Shown here: positions 1-7,349 of the stretch, piece after piece
Numbering within the stretch: the stretch's first letter is position 1
Layout: every line of letters starts with the position of its first letter
Assembly (NCBI GenBank): GCA_045589695.1
Contig: JAZNPP010000040.1
Coordinates: 1 to 9,329 of the forward strand
Direction: 5' to 3'
Length of the DNA: 9,329 nt
Source: HGM04593 sp045589695
Lineage (GTDB): Bacteria; Bacteroidota; Bacteroidia; Bacteroidales; Bacteroidaceae
Notes under the pieces: model-generated
Database searches by the model: none
The model's input: only the letters and a program-made list of their open reading frames with translations
What the model was told of the DNA's origin: nothing
Made by a program: the position numbers and the translations under genes

Positions 1-251
1 TTGCGCCGCCAAGCGAGTTCCGGACACCCCAAAAATGTCAACTATGTTTTGCGTTAAGAAAACGACCATGTGCAGAGGTCTTTGGTACTTTCTGTCGGCA
101 CAGAAAGTACAAGAAAACAACGACTACAAGAAGAATAAAAAACAACAGGTCAAGGGTAAATCGCAACAAGAATAAAACGGCTCACCTGCAAACTTTCGGG
201 AGGGGCTAAACGACTTTTTGTTTTAAACTCACCTACCCTCAACTCTAAACT
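1..251. other. Gene-free left edge with repeats
   Basis: No reading frame here looks like a real gene on either strand, and no tRNA-like cloverleaf is visible. The stretch is A/T-rich in its middle (about 112-180) and holds a strong stem-loop (85-110) and the first part of a heptamer array (from 241). It lies downstream of the minus-strand pseudouridine synthase gene and would form its 3' trailer. The stem-loop has no T-run after it on either strand, so I do not call it an intrinsic terminator, and no other terminator is evident for the minus-strand operon. Confidence 0.6.
85..110. repeat. Perfect 11-bp stem-loop, probable interspersed repeat
   Basis: GTACTTTCTGT (85-95) is followed by a CGGC loop and ACAGAAAGTAC (100-110), a perfect 11-bp inverted repeat. 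Pairing can continue past a G/A mismatch into TTT/AGA flanks. Stem-loops of this look (a TACTTT..GT arm with its complement) resemble repeats scattered between genes in many Bacteroidota genomes; that resemblance is from memory and only one copy is present here. Lack of a T-tract on both sides argues against a canonical terminator. Confidence 0.6.
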
Positions 252-275
252 CTAAACTCTCACCTCTAAACTCAA
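241..275. repeat. Degenerate heptamer tandem repeat (AACTCTA)n
   Basis: Five in-register 7-base units can be read: AACTCTA (241), AACTCTA (248), AACTCTC (255), ACCTCTA (262) and AACTCAA (269). Further decayed units may precede at 224-240. On the minus strand the unit reads TAGAGTT. The array straddles the stop codon (252-254) of the pseudouridine synthase gene, so its last seven or so codons lie inside the array. Confidence 0.75.
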
Positions 276-1871
276 TCTCTTACCGTTAATCGTTATTTCC
301 AATGACGAGGCGTGCAGCATAAGCCTTTCGGCAGGCATACCGTACAAGGCGTCGCCCACTATAGGAGTATTCAACCCGTATTCGCTTGCGGCATGCACCC
401 TGAGCTGATGCGTACGGCCGGTGACGGGCTCAAAACGTACCAACGCACACTCTTTGCCTCCGTACTGCAATGTTCTTACAACAGAATAGCGTGTCACTGC
501 AGGCTTGCCATGCTCAAAATCGACCTTTTGGCGAGGGCGGTTATCATAGTCCGGAGACAAAGGAAGCTCAATAGTGCCCTCTTTAACGGCAGGTACTCCG
601 TCGAGCAGCGCCATGTAAACTTTTTTTACCTCGCGACGAGCGAATTTCCCTTGCAGCTCCTTATATACTTCCATTGACTTAGCCACAAGCAGCAGTCCCG
701 AGGTAGCCATGTCGAGACGATGCACCACAAAGACGTCGTTGCCGTGCATGCAACGTTCGCGTACCCACTCCTGCACCGACATACCGCCCACGACGCCCGG
801 TACCGACAGTACACCTGACGGTTTGTTCACCGCAAGCAGCCGTTCGTCCTCATACACCACCTCAATGCCGTTTACGTCACCGCCTTTTTCGAGCGGCGAC
901 TCCTCGACATCAAGTCCTTGCAGCATATACCCGAGAATAGGCTCGCACTTGCTCTTGCACGAGCCGTAGAAACAGCCGTCGCGGCGTACTTCGCCTGCCG
1001 GCGACCGGCCCACCCAGAATTCGGCCATAGCGAGCGGCTTGAGCGAGTTTTTATAGGCATACTGCAACAGCTTAGGCGCAGCGCACTCTCCTGCCCCCGC
1101 CGGCGGCAACGCGCCGAGCCTCTCTTCGAATATGGCATGCAGGCTCTTGCTTTCCCCTTTGGCGTTAAGCACCCGGAACTGTTCGAACAGCCAACGCTGC
1201 AGAGCCACGGAGCGGTTCTTACGCTCCTGTAAAAGTAAAGAAATTTTATCTTCGATAGCGGAACACGCCGCCTCTTTTTCGGCTATTTTTTCCTGCCATG
1301 CCTTACGGCGGCGTTTAAGCTCCGCCTTTTCGAACTGGCTCTGCTTTGTCATGGCAAGCTCCTCTTCGGCCGACAGCCGCCCCGATGCACGTCTTTGCCA
1401 GCGGCTCGCCTTATTTGCGGCAAATGCCGCCGAAAGCGCTTCAAGAGCGGCGGCGGCCTCATTATTCACACTTAGCAGCTCAGCCGCAGCCTTGCGGCGT
1501 TCCTCGCTGCCGCTTATAGCGTCTATAGCCTTGTTTATCGCCGAGATACGTGCTTCTTCCTGCTTGAAATATCCGTCGGGAGACTGCATGTCGTAAACAG
1601 GGGGCACGAATCCCTCGCAGCTGTTCTTTCCGAAGAGAAGCCCCGAAAATGCCGCAAGATACCCTATGTTCCCGGCATTGTCCTGCACCGCAAGCACTCC
1701 GAACATTTTGCCTTTCCCGGCCTCGGCAAGCAACAGGCTGTCGGCAGACAATAAACGCCGCACCTCACCCGCCGCCAAAAGGCAAAGCTTGTGAGGGCTG
1801 TAGCAGAAAGGGTTATTAAAACGCTGCGGAATTTCAACGCCCGTTATGTCGCCTGAATAATTGCGGAACAT
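252..1871 (-). CDS. RluA-family pseudouridine synthase with long N-terminal extension
   Basis: This 539-residue protein probably isomerises a uridine to pseudouridine in rRNA or tRNA; the target base is unknown. The C-terminal catalytic domain spans about residues 335-539. It contains VVHRLDMATSGLLL, where D387 is the expected catalytic aspartate, and GRTHQLRVH (485-493), both classic RluA signatures. The first ~330 residues are extra: a small domain (1-100), a charged, Ala/Glu/Lys/Arg-rich likely coiled coil (about 103-222), and a region with GAGECAAPKLL and four cysteines (C263, C300, C305, C309). I recall similar extended versions in Bacteroidota and some gammaproteobacteria. There is no S4 domain and no signal peptide. 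ATG at 1871 was chosen over the adjoining GTG at 1874. The gene starts 6 bases after the GH110 stop, and an AAGGAG overlaps that stop, suggesting one operon with translational coupling. Confidence 0.92.
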   Translation of the reverse strand: MFRNYSGDITGVEIPQRFNNPFCYSPHKLCLLAAGEVRRLLSADSLLLAEAGKGKMFGVLAVQDNAGNIGYLAAFSGLLFGKNSCEGFVPPVYDMQSPDGYFKQEEARISAINKAIDAISGSEERRKAAAELLSVNNEAAAALEALSAAFAANKASRWQRRASGRLSAEEELAMTKQSQFEKAELKRRRKAWQEKIAEKEAACSAIEDKISLLLQERKNRSVALQRWLFEQFRVLNAKGESKSLHAIFEERLGALPPAGAGECAAPKLLQYAYKNSLKPLAMAEFWVGRSPAGEVRRDGCFYGSCKSKCEPILGYMLQGLDVEESPLEKGGDVNGIEVVYEDERLLAVNKPSGVLSVPGVVGGMSVQEWVRERCMHGNDVFVVHRLDMATSGLLLVAKSMEVYKELQGKFARREVKKVYMALLDGVPAVKEGTIELPLSPDYDNRPRQKVDFEHGKPAVTRYSVVRTLQYGGKECALVRFEPVTGRTHQLRVHAASEYGLNTPIVGDALYGMPAERLMLHASSLEITINGKRLSLEVRV

Positions 1872-1877
1872 CACTCC

Positions 1878-3716
1878 TTAGTTGCGTGACATGACATCTT
1901 TTTCATAATCAAAGCCGCTGTCGAACTCATTGTCCTCTATTGTCACGTTCGTCACCCTGTCGAACAGAAAGCGGTGCCTGTTCCAATGGAAAGGCTTGAA
2001 GTCATTGTTCTGAACAACCCTGTTGCCACGGAACACAAGGCCGTTGAGCGACTTCGCATAGACCAGCGGAGCGTCGAACGTCTCGAAAACATTGTTCTCT
2101 ATTACGACACCCTTACCGTCGCCGCCGTGAAAATACTTCCGCTGCGATGCGAGGTCAGGAATTTCGGGGTATATCGAGATTATTCCGTTTGTAAACTGGA
2201 ACATATTAGTAAGAGCGTTCACGAAACGGTTGCCGCGAATAATGACATTGCGGCAGGCTCCTGTCTCGAACCATCCGTTGCAGTCGCCGCAGAGCAGAAT
2301 AGCAGTGCCCGACGTATGATCGAAGAGGTTATTCTCGACAAGCGTCCGCTTAGGCGTGCTGAAGAGAGCGCCGCGGGCACGGTTATTGCGTATTACGTTA
2401 TCGCTGAATACCACTTCGGGAGTCCATTCAAGGTTCTCTATGCCGTAGTTGCCGTCGGCGATATCCTGTGGCAGCGGCTCGCTGAACGTTATCTTGAACT
2501 CTTTGCAACCGGCAATAGTCTCTTTGTCATAAGGGACAATCTCCACCACCTTGTTTGCGCCCGCAATCTCCATCACATCGGAACGCACGAACTGCACGCT
2601 GTCGCCCGCTCCGCCCCAATAGAAGCCGTAGGCCTGGCCGTGCATATACCTGCCGACAAGAGTGCGGTCGTCGAGACGCTCAACGACACGCAGATAGGTA
2701 CCGTGAACGTTTATAGCGTCGTCCATCATACCCTCATAAAGACCGCCGGTCGAGATAATCTTGCCCTTGCAGCCCGAAAAATGGGTCGCATCGGCCTGCG
2801 TGGTGAAATAACGCTCATCGCCGCGGCACGCCACATTGAAGCCTTCGAGAGTGATGTTCTCGGTGATCTGCGCAAGCAGACCCATGCCTTCGGCATAATA
2901 TACCGTAACATTCTCAAATGCGATATCCTTACATTCCGACACGAATATGCCCGGCGTGGGACGTGCGTAGGAACGCAATGCTATTACCGTCCCCGGCACA
3001 AGACGAGCGTCGCGCCACGGGGCACGCACGAGCCCGGGCTCTACCTCGGTCACGCCATTTACGCCTACCCATATATCGCTTGTCTGATATACCAAATGCC
3101 TTGTCTCGCCGTCGAAAGCTATTCCCGCCTGCGGCGTAAACTCCCAATTGCAGCCGTACGCCACCAAGCGCCCGTCTACGACTTTATAGCTTGCGTAAGG
3201 GGCTATGCGGTATGTTATGAAGCCGGCCTCGGCGTCGTTCTCTACAACCTCGACCTGCGTAATCTGGGGAGAACGGGTATCGATGCCTATGAATTCCAAT
3301 TTGCAGTTCTCGCAGCCTACCATAGCTACAGGCAACATACGGCCGTTCATATAAAAACACGCGCGACGTGAGTCAGCACCATTATTCTTAGCGGAAATCG
3401 TAAGGTTCTTCACGCCTTCAAGCACTATCGCCACACGCTTAGGGTTGTCCTGGTCGTGATTAGAGATGTAATATTCGCGAACGTTGGCGCTGTCGGGGAA
3501 GAAGTCGTACTCGCCGCCTTCAAGCAACAGCACAGCCGGCCTGCCGCTGCGTTCGGCCTTTATGGTTTCAACTGCTTTCACGAACTCGGCTGTCATATCC
3601 TCGCCGGTACCGGGCACTATGCCGAAGTCGGCCGCATGATAGACCTTTTCGAGGTTTCCGCACGAAGCGGCGACAATCGACAGCAGCAGACAAGCCGCAA
3701 AGTGTATATTTTTCAT
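1878..3716 (-). CDS. GH110 family alpha-1,3-galactosidase, lipoprotein
   Basis: This 612-residue enzyme likely removes terminal alpha-1,3-linked galactose from blood-group-B or alpha-Gal-type glycans, a job of gut mucin foragers. The start MKNIHFAACLLLSIVAASC gives a signal peptide II, with C19 as the lipidated cysteine; the lipobox AASC is slightly weak at -3. An in-frame ATG at 3722 and a longer frame from 3767 are possible, but the longer one would bury the signal. Residues after C19 (GNLEK) do not form a clear surface-export signal, so which face of the outer membrane it occupies is open. The rest is a right-handed beta-helix rich in N-V-I-x-x-N turns. D309 (in ADATHF) and D332/D333 (in MMDDAINVHG) have the same spacing as the catalytic aspartates I recall for a characterised GH110 (321/344/345). 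Length fits GlaA/GlaB enzymes; I cannot tell the linear from the branched-only type. No SusC/SusD genes are nearby in the window. Confidence 0.88.
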   Translation of the reverse strand: MKNIHFAACLLLSIVAASCGNLEKVYHAADFGIVPGTGEDMTAEFVKAVETIKAERSGRPAVLLLEGGEYDFFPDSANVREYYISNHDQDNPKRVAIVLEGVKNLTISAKNNGADSRRACFYMNGRMLPVAMVGCENCKLEFIGIDTRSPQITQVEVVENDAEAGFITYRIAPYASYKVVDGRLVAYGCNWEFTPQAGIAFDGETRHLVYQTSDIWVGVNGVTEVEPGLVRAPWRDARLVPGTVIALRSYARPTPGIFVSECKDIAFENVTVYYAEGMGLLAQITENITLEGFNVACRGDERYFTTQADATHFSGCKGKIISTGGLYEGMMDDAINVHGTYLRVVERLDDRTLVGRYMHGQAYGFYWGGAGDSVQFVRSDVMEIAGANKVVEIVPYDKETIAGCKEFKITFSEPLPQDIADGNYGIENLEWTPEVVFSDNVIRNNRARGALFSTPKRTLVENNLFDHTSGTAILLCGDCNGWFETGACRNVIIRGNRFVNALTNMFQFTNGIISIYPEIPDLASQRKYFHGGDGKGVVIENNVFETFDAPLVYAKSLNGLVFRGNRVVQNNDFKPFHWNRHRFLFDRVTNVTIEDNEFDSGFDYEKDVMSRN

Positions 3717-3733
3717 TGTCATATATTTTTTTG

Positions 3734-3741
3734 CGAAGATA
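3734..3741 (-). promoter_or_regulatory. Possible -7 element for the GH110 operon
   Basis: The minus strand reads TATCTTCG, one mismatch from the Bacteroidota -7 consensus TAnnTTTG, 17 bases before the chosen GH110 start. No good TTTG lies 19-21 bases further upstream; the nearest TTG is about 25 away. The implied 5' leader would be very short. It is a weak candidate. Confidence 0.35.
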
Positions 3742-3820
3742 AACAAAAAAGGATTAAGGCATGACACAATGGCAGAAAAAAATTATGGCACGTTTTTTGT
3801 CCGAATTCAGTCGCAAAAGA

Positions 3821-3853
3821 GCAATTTATTGCAAGAAACATAACTATGTTATG
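3821..3853. promoter_or_regulatory. Paired dyads between divergent genes (operator-like)
   Basis: Two small inverted repeats sit side by side: GCAAT-TT-ATTGC (3821-3832) and CATAAC-TAT-GTTATG (3839-3853). Their centres are about 20 bases apart, or two helical turns. The second occupies the -33 region of the secA promoter, where no good TTTG is present. Such dyads can bind dimeric regulators, but no regulator gene adjoins them, and short A/T-rich dyads arise by chance. Confidence 0.35.
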
Positions 3854-3865
3854 CTTTTTTATTAT

Positions 3866-3873
3866 TAAATTTG
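3866..3873 (+). promoter_or_regulatory. secA promoter, -7 element TAAATTTG
   Basis: TAAATTTG is an exact match to the Bacteroidota -7 consensus TAnnTTTG and is followed by CAAA. A clear TTTG is missing 19-21 bases upstream; TATG at 3845-3848, inside the dyad, is the nearest stand-in (17-base spacer). Transcription would begin near 3880, leaving a leader of about 118 bases before secA. Confidence 0.6.
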
Positions 3874-3879
3874 CAAATT

Positions 3880-3997
3880 GGTTGCGATTACCGATTAACG
3901 GCCGACGATTGATGTCGATAATTCAGAGTTTATCGGGGGAAATGGTTTGTCCATTCGTCGCAATAATTTAAATTGAATAAAAATTAATACATTAAAT
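3880..3997 (+). promoter_or_regulatory. secA 5' leader with several possible stems
   Basis: The leader can form CGATAA/TTATCG (3916-3921 with 3930-3935) and AATGG/CCATT (3941-3945 with 3951-3955). Two outer pairings, TTGCGA (3882-3887) with TCGCAA (3958-3963) and CGACGA (3903-3908) with TCGTCG (3955-3960), share bases 3958-3960 and so exclude each other. The final 30 bases are almost pure A/T up to the start codon, with no Shine-Dalgarno sequence. A 19-codon open frame (3912-3971) also lies here. I do not recognise a known RNA family. Confidence 0.35.
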
Positions 3998-6900
3998 ATG
4001 GGTTTTAACGAATTTATAAGTAAACTGTTCGGCAACAAAGCAAGCCGAGACATGCGAGAGATACAGCCCTGGGTGGAAAAAATCAAGGCTGCATATCCTG
4101 CGATTTCAGCGCTCAGTAACGACGGACTGCGCGCAGCGTCACAGGCTCTCAAAGAGAAGATACAGAACACGGTAACTGCAGAACGTGCAAAAATCGCAGA
4201 GCTTAAAGCAAGCATAGAGGATACGGAACTCGAAAAGAGAGAGGCCGTGTTCAGCCAAATCGACAAGCTCGAAAAAGAGGTTCTCGAAAAGCTCGACAAG
4301 GCTCTTGACGAAGCTCTCCCCGAGGCTTTCGCCATCGTAAAGGACAGCGCACGCCGTTTTGCCGAGAACGAAGAGGTGATAGTTACGGCTACCGACGCCG
4401 ACCGCAATTTCGCCGCGAGGTTCGACTTCGTGACGATCGACGGCGACAAAGCCATCTACCGCAACCATTGGCAGGCCGGCGGCAACGACACCGTATGGAA
4501 CATGATTCACTACGATGTACAGCTGTTCGGCGGCGTGGTACTCCACAAAGGAAAGATTGCCGAGATGGCGACAGGCGAGGGCAAGACTCTTGTAGCCACC
4601 CTGCCCGTGTTCCTGAACGCCCTTACAGGCAACGGCGTCCACGTAGTAACCGTGAACGACTACCTTGCGAAGCGCGACTCCGAATGGATGGGCCCTCTCT
4701 ACATGTTCCACGGACTCACCGTAGACTGCATCGACAAACACCAGCCCAACTCCGACGCTCGCCGCAGAGCCTATCTCGCCGACATTACATTCGGTACCAA
4801 CAACGAGTTCGGTTTCGACTACCTGCGCGACAACATGGCGACACAGCCCGACGACCTTGTCCAGCGTCAGCACAACTACGCCATTGTCGATGAGGTGGAC
4901 TCAGTGCTTATAGACGACGCGCGTACGCCGCTTATCATATCGGGCCCAGTGCCACGCAACGAGGACCAGATGTTCGAAGAGTACCGTCCATTGGTGGAAC
5001 GCCTTGTAGAGGCTCAGAAGAAGCTCGCTACGCAGTTCCTTTCCGAGGCACGCACAAAGATATATTCAGACGACAAGGATGTTGTAGTAGAAGGTTACTT
5101 GTCGCTGTTCCGCAGCCACAAGGCCCTGCCCAAGAACAAGGCGCTGATAAAGCTGCTCAGCGAGCCGGGCGTAAAGACAGGCTTGCTGAAGACCGAAGAG
5201 GTTTACATGGAGCAGAACAACCGCCGCATGCCCGAGGCTACCGAGCCGCTGTACTTCGTCATTGACGAGAAACACAACAGCGTGGACCTCACCGACAAGG
5301 GCATAGAGCTTATCACAGGAAACTCTTCGGACCAGAACCTGTTCGTTCTCCCCGACATCGCCACCGAGCTTTCGCTGCTCGAAAGCGACGAGAGCCTGAC
5401 AGGAGAAGAGAAGGTCGCCAAGAAAGAGGAGATGCTCACGAACTTCGCTATCAAGTCGGAGCGTGTCCACACCATAAACCAGCTGCTCAAGGCGTACACG
5501 ATGTTCGACCGTGACGTAGAGTATGTAGTAACCGAGGACGGACAGGTGAAGATTGTGGACGAACAGACAGGCCGCATAATGGAGGGCCGCCGCTACTCCG
5601 ACGGCTTGCATCAGGCCATTGAAGCGAAAGAGCGGGTTAAGGTAGAGGCCGCTTCACAGACATTCGCCACTATCACATTGCAGAACTATTTCCGCATGTA
5701 CCACAAGCTCGCCGGCATGACCGGTACTGCCGAAACGGAAGCGGGAGAGTTCTGGGACATATACAAACTCGACGTTGTGGTGATACCGACCAACCGTCCT
5801 ATCGCCCGCAACGACATGAACGACCGCATATACAAGACCAAACGCGAGAAGTACAACGCTGTAATCGAAGAGATAGCAAGCCTTGTAAAACAGGGACGTC
5901 CGGTACTTGTAGGTACTACATCGGTCGAGATTTCAGAACTTTTGAGCCGCCTGCTCACTATACGCAAGATACCTCACAACGTACTCAACGCCAAACTGCA
6001 CCAGAAAGAGGCCGACATAGTAGCGAAGGCAGGACTTTCGGGCACCGTGACCATCGCCACCAACATGGCGGGACGCGGTACCGACATCAAGCTGAGCGAA
6101 GAAGTAAGAGCCGCCGGCGGTCTTGCGATTATAGGTACGGAACGTCACGAGTCACGACGTGTAGACCGTCAGCTGAGAGGACGTGCGGGACGTCAGGGCG
6201 ACCCGGGTTCTTCGGTGTTCTTCGTTTCGTTAGAGGACAACCTCATGCGCCTGTTCGGCTCGGAGCGTATCGCCAAAGTACTTGACAACAAATACATGGG
6301 CTTCAAGGAGGGCGACATGATTGAGCATTCAATGATTTCGAAGTCAATAGAACGCGCGCAGAAGAAGGTCGAGGAGAACAACTTCGGTATCCGCAAACGC
6401 CTGCTCGAATATGACGACGTCATGAACAAGCAGCGTACGGTAATATACACGAAACGCCGCCACGCCCTCATAGGCGAACGTATCGGCATGGACATAGTGA
6501 ATATGGTATGGGACCGCTGCTGCCACATCGTTGAGAACTACACGTTCGAGGACGCAAAGATGGAGATGCTGAGACTTCTTTCGGCAGAGCTTCCCTTCGA
6601 CGACGCAGGGCTGTTCAACAAGATGGACGCCGAAGAAAAGGCCGAAAAGTGCTTCGACGCCGCAATGGAGAGTTTCAAGCAGCGTACAGAACGCATGGCG
6701 CAGGTCGCATTGCCGTTCATCGACTTCGTTTACAAGGAACACCCCGACATGCGCGACAAGCACATATACGTTCCTGTTACAGACGGCCGCCACGTTTACC
6801 AGATACCCGTGCCGCTGCAGGCAGCGTACGACACGCGAGGCAAAGAGGTCATCAAATGCTTCGAGAAGTCCATACTGCTGCACACTATCGACAATGCATG

Positions 6901-7315
6901 GAAAGAAAACCTGCGTGACCTCGACGAACTGAAACATTCGGTACAGAACGCGAGCTACGAACAGAAAGACCCGCTGCTTATATTCAAGCTGGAGTCGGTG
7001 ACGCTGTTCGACAAGATGGTAAACAAGATACACGACCAGACCGTCTCAATCCTCACAAGAGGACAGATACCCGTTCAGGAGAAAGAGCAGAACAACGTGA
7101 AGGTCGCTCCGGACCCGAAACGAGGCAGACAGCAGAGGTACAGCGAGACAAAGGCAGACCTCAACGACCCCAACCAGCAGGCTGCGGCGCAGCGCGACAC
7201 AAGAGAGAACGTAAAGCGTGAGCCGATACGTGTTGAGAAGAGCGTCGGACGCAATGACCCTTGTCCTTGCGGCAGCGGCAAAAAGTTCAAGAACTGCCAC
7301 GGCAAGAACCTCTAA
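3998..7315 (+). CDS. secA: Preprotein translocase subunit SecA
   Basis: SecA is the ATPase motor that drives unfolded preproteins through SecYEG at the inner membrane. The 1105-residue product carries Walker A MATGEGKT (190-197), DEVDS (298-302) followed by IDDARTPLIISGP, GMTGTAETEA (from 573), VGTTSVE (638-644), NMAGRGTDIK (689-698) and the arginine-finger region QLRGRAGRQGD (725-735). It ends in a zinc-binding SEC-C tail with C1089, C1091, C1100 and H1101, used by other SecAs to contact SecB and ribosomes. It is about 200 residues longer than the E. coli protein. The extra length lies mainly in a charged helical insert near residues 55-105, a further insert near 122-170, one of about 75 residues (335-410) in the preprotein cross-linking domain, and a polar linker before the tail. 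I believe these are typical of Bacteroidota. ATG 3998 is the only start that fits the N-terminus. The next gene follows after 34 bases. Confidence 0.98.
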   Translation: MGFNEFISKLFGNKASRDMREIQPWVEKIKAAYPAISALSNDGLRAASQALKEKIQNTVTAERAKIAELKASIEDTELEKREAVFSQIDKLEKEVLEKLDKALDEALPEAFAIVKDSARRFAENEEVIVTATDADRNFAARFDFVTIDGDKAIYRNHWQAGGNDTVWNMIHYDVQLFGGVVLHKGKIAEMATGEGKTLVATLPVFLNALTGNGVHVVTVNDYLAKRDSEWMGPLYMFHGLTVDCIDKHQPNSDARRRAYLADITFGTNNEFGFDYLRDNMATQPDDLVQRQHNYAIVDEVDSVLIDDARTPLIISGPVPRNEDQMFEEYRPLVERLVEAQKKLATQFLSEARTKIYSDDKDVVVEGYLSLFRSHKALPKNKALIKLLSEPGVKTGLLKTEEVYMEQNNRRMPEATEPLYFVIDEKHNSVDLTDKGIELITGNSSDQNLFVLPDIATELSLLESDESLTGEEKVAKKEEMLTNFAIKSERVHTINQLLKAYTMFDRDVEYVVTEDGQVKIVDEQTGRIMEGRRYSDGLHQAIEAKERVKVEAASQTFATITLQNYFRMYHKLAGMTGTAETEAGEFWDIYKLDVVVIPTNRPIARNDMNDRIYKTKREKYNAVIEEIASLVKQGRPVLVGTTSVEISELLSRLLTIRKIPHNVLNAKLHQKEADIVAKAGLSGTVTIATNMAGRGTDIKLSEEVRAAGGLAIIGTERHESRRVDRQLRGRAGRQGDPGSSVFFVSLEDNLMRLFGSERIAKVLDNKYMGFKEGDMIEHSMISKSIERAQKKVEENNFGIRKRLLEYDDVMNKQRTVIYTKRRHALIGERIGMDIVNMVWDRCCHIVENYTFEDAKMEMLRLLSAELPFDDAGLFNKMDAEEKAEKCFDAAMESFKQRTERMAQVALPFIDFVYKEHPDMRDKHIYVPVTDGRHVYQIPVPLQAAYDTRGKEVIKCFEKSILLHTIDNAWKENLRDLDELKHSVQNASYEQKDPLLIFKLESVTLFDKMVNKIHDQTVSILTRGQIPVQEKEQNNVKVAPDPKRGRQQRYSETKADLNDPNQQAAAQRDTRENVKREPIRVEKSVGRNDPCPCGSGKKFKNCHGKNL

Positions 7316-7349
7316 CAGCAAACAAAAAGAACAGTTCAAACACACTACC

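Noticed and set aside
40..48. AACTATGTT shared with the dyad at 3842-3850
   Set aside because: A single 9-base match in 9.3 kb is not meaningful and the left copy lacks the dyad partner.
85..110. Stem-loop as terminator of the minus-strand operon
   Set aside because: The minus-strand sequence after the stem is CAAAGACC, with no T-run.
312..1596. Plus-strand frames opposite the pseudouridine synthase (312-677, 918-1232, 1132-1596)
   Set aside because: They are low-complexity shadow translations without family resemblance, opposite a well-supported gene.
1974..3371. 465-codon plus-strand open frame opposite the GH110 gene
   Set aside because: It is antisense to a clear enzyme gene, its translation shows no domain, and its length follows from the codon bias of the real gene.
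3717..3767. Longer GH110 start at 3767
   Set aside because: It would put 17 residues ahead of a good lipoprotein signal peptide and span the candidate -7 element.
4139..4873. 244-codon minus-strand frame within secA, and similar ones at 5066-5611 and 6344-7033
   Set aside because: All lie wholly inside secA and read as valine- and histidine-rich mirror sequence of a conserved gene; none has its own promoter.
7218..7349. Upstream extension of the acidic-protein frame
   Set aside because: It overlaps the end of secA in another frame and its translation (basic and alanine-rich) is unlike the rest of the protein; ATG 7350 is the better start.
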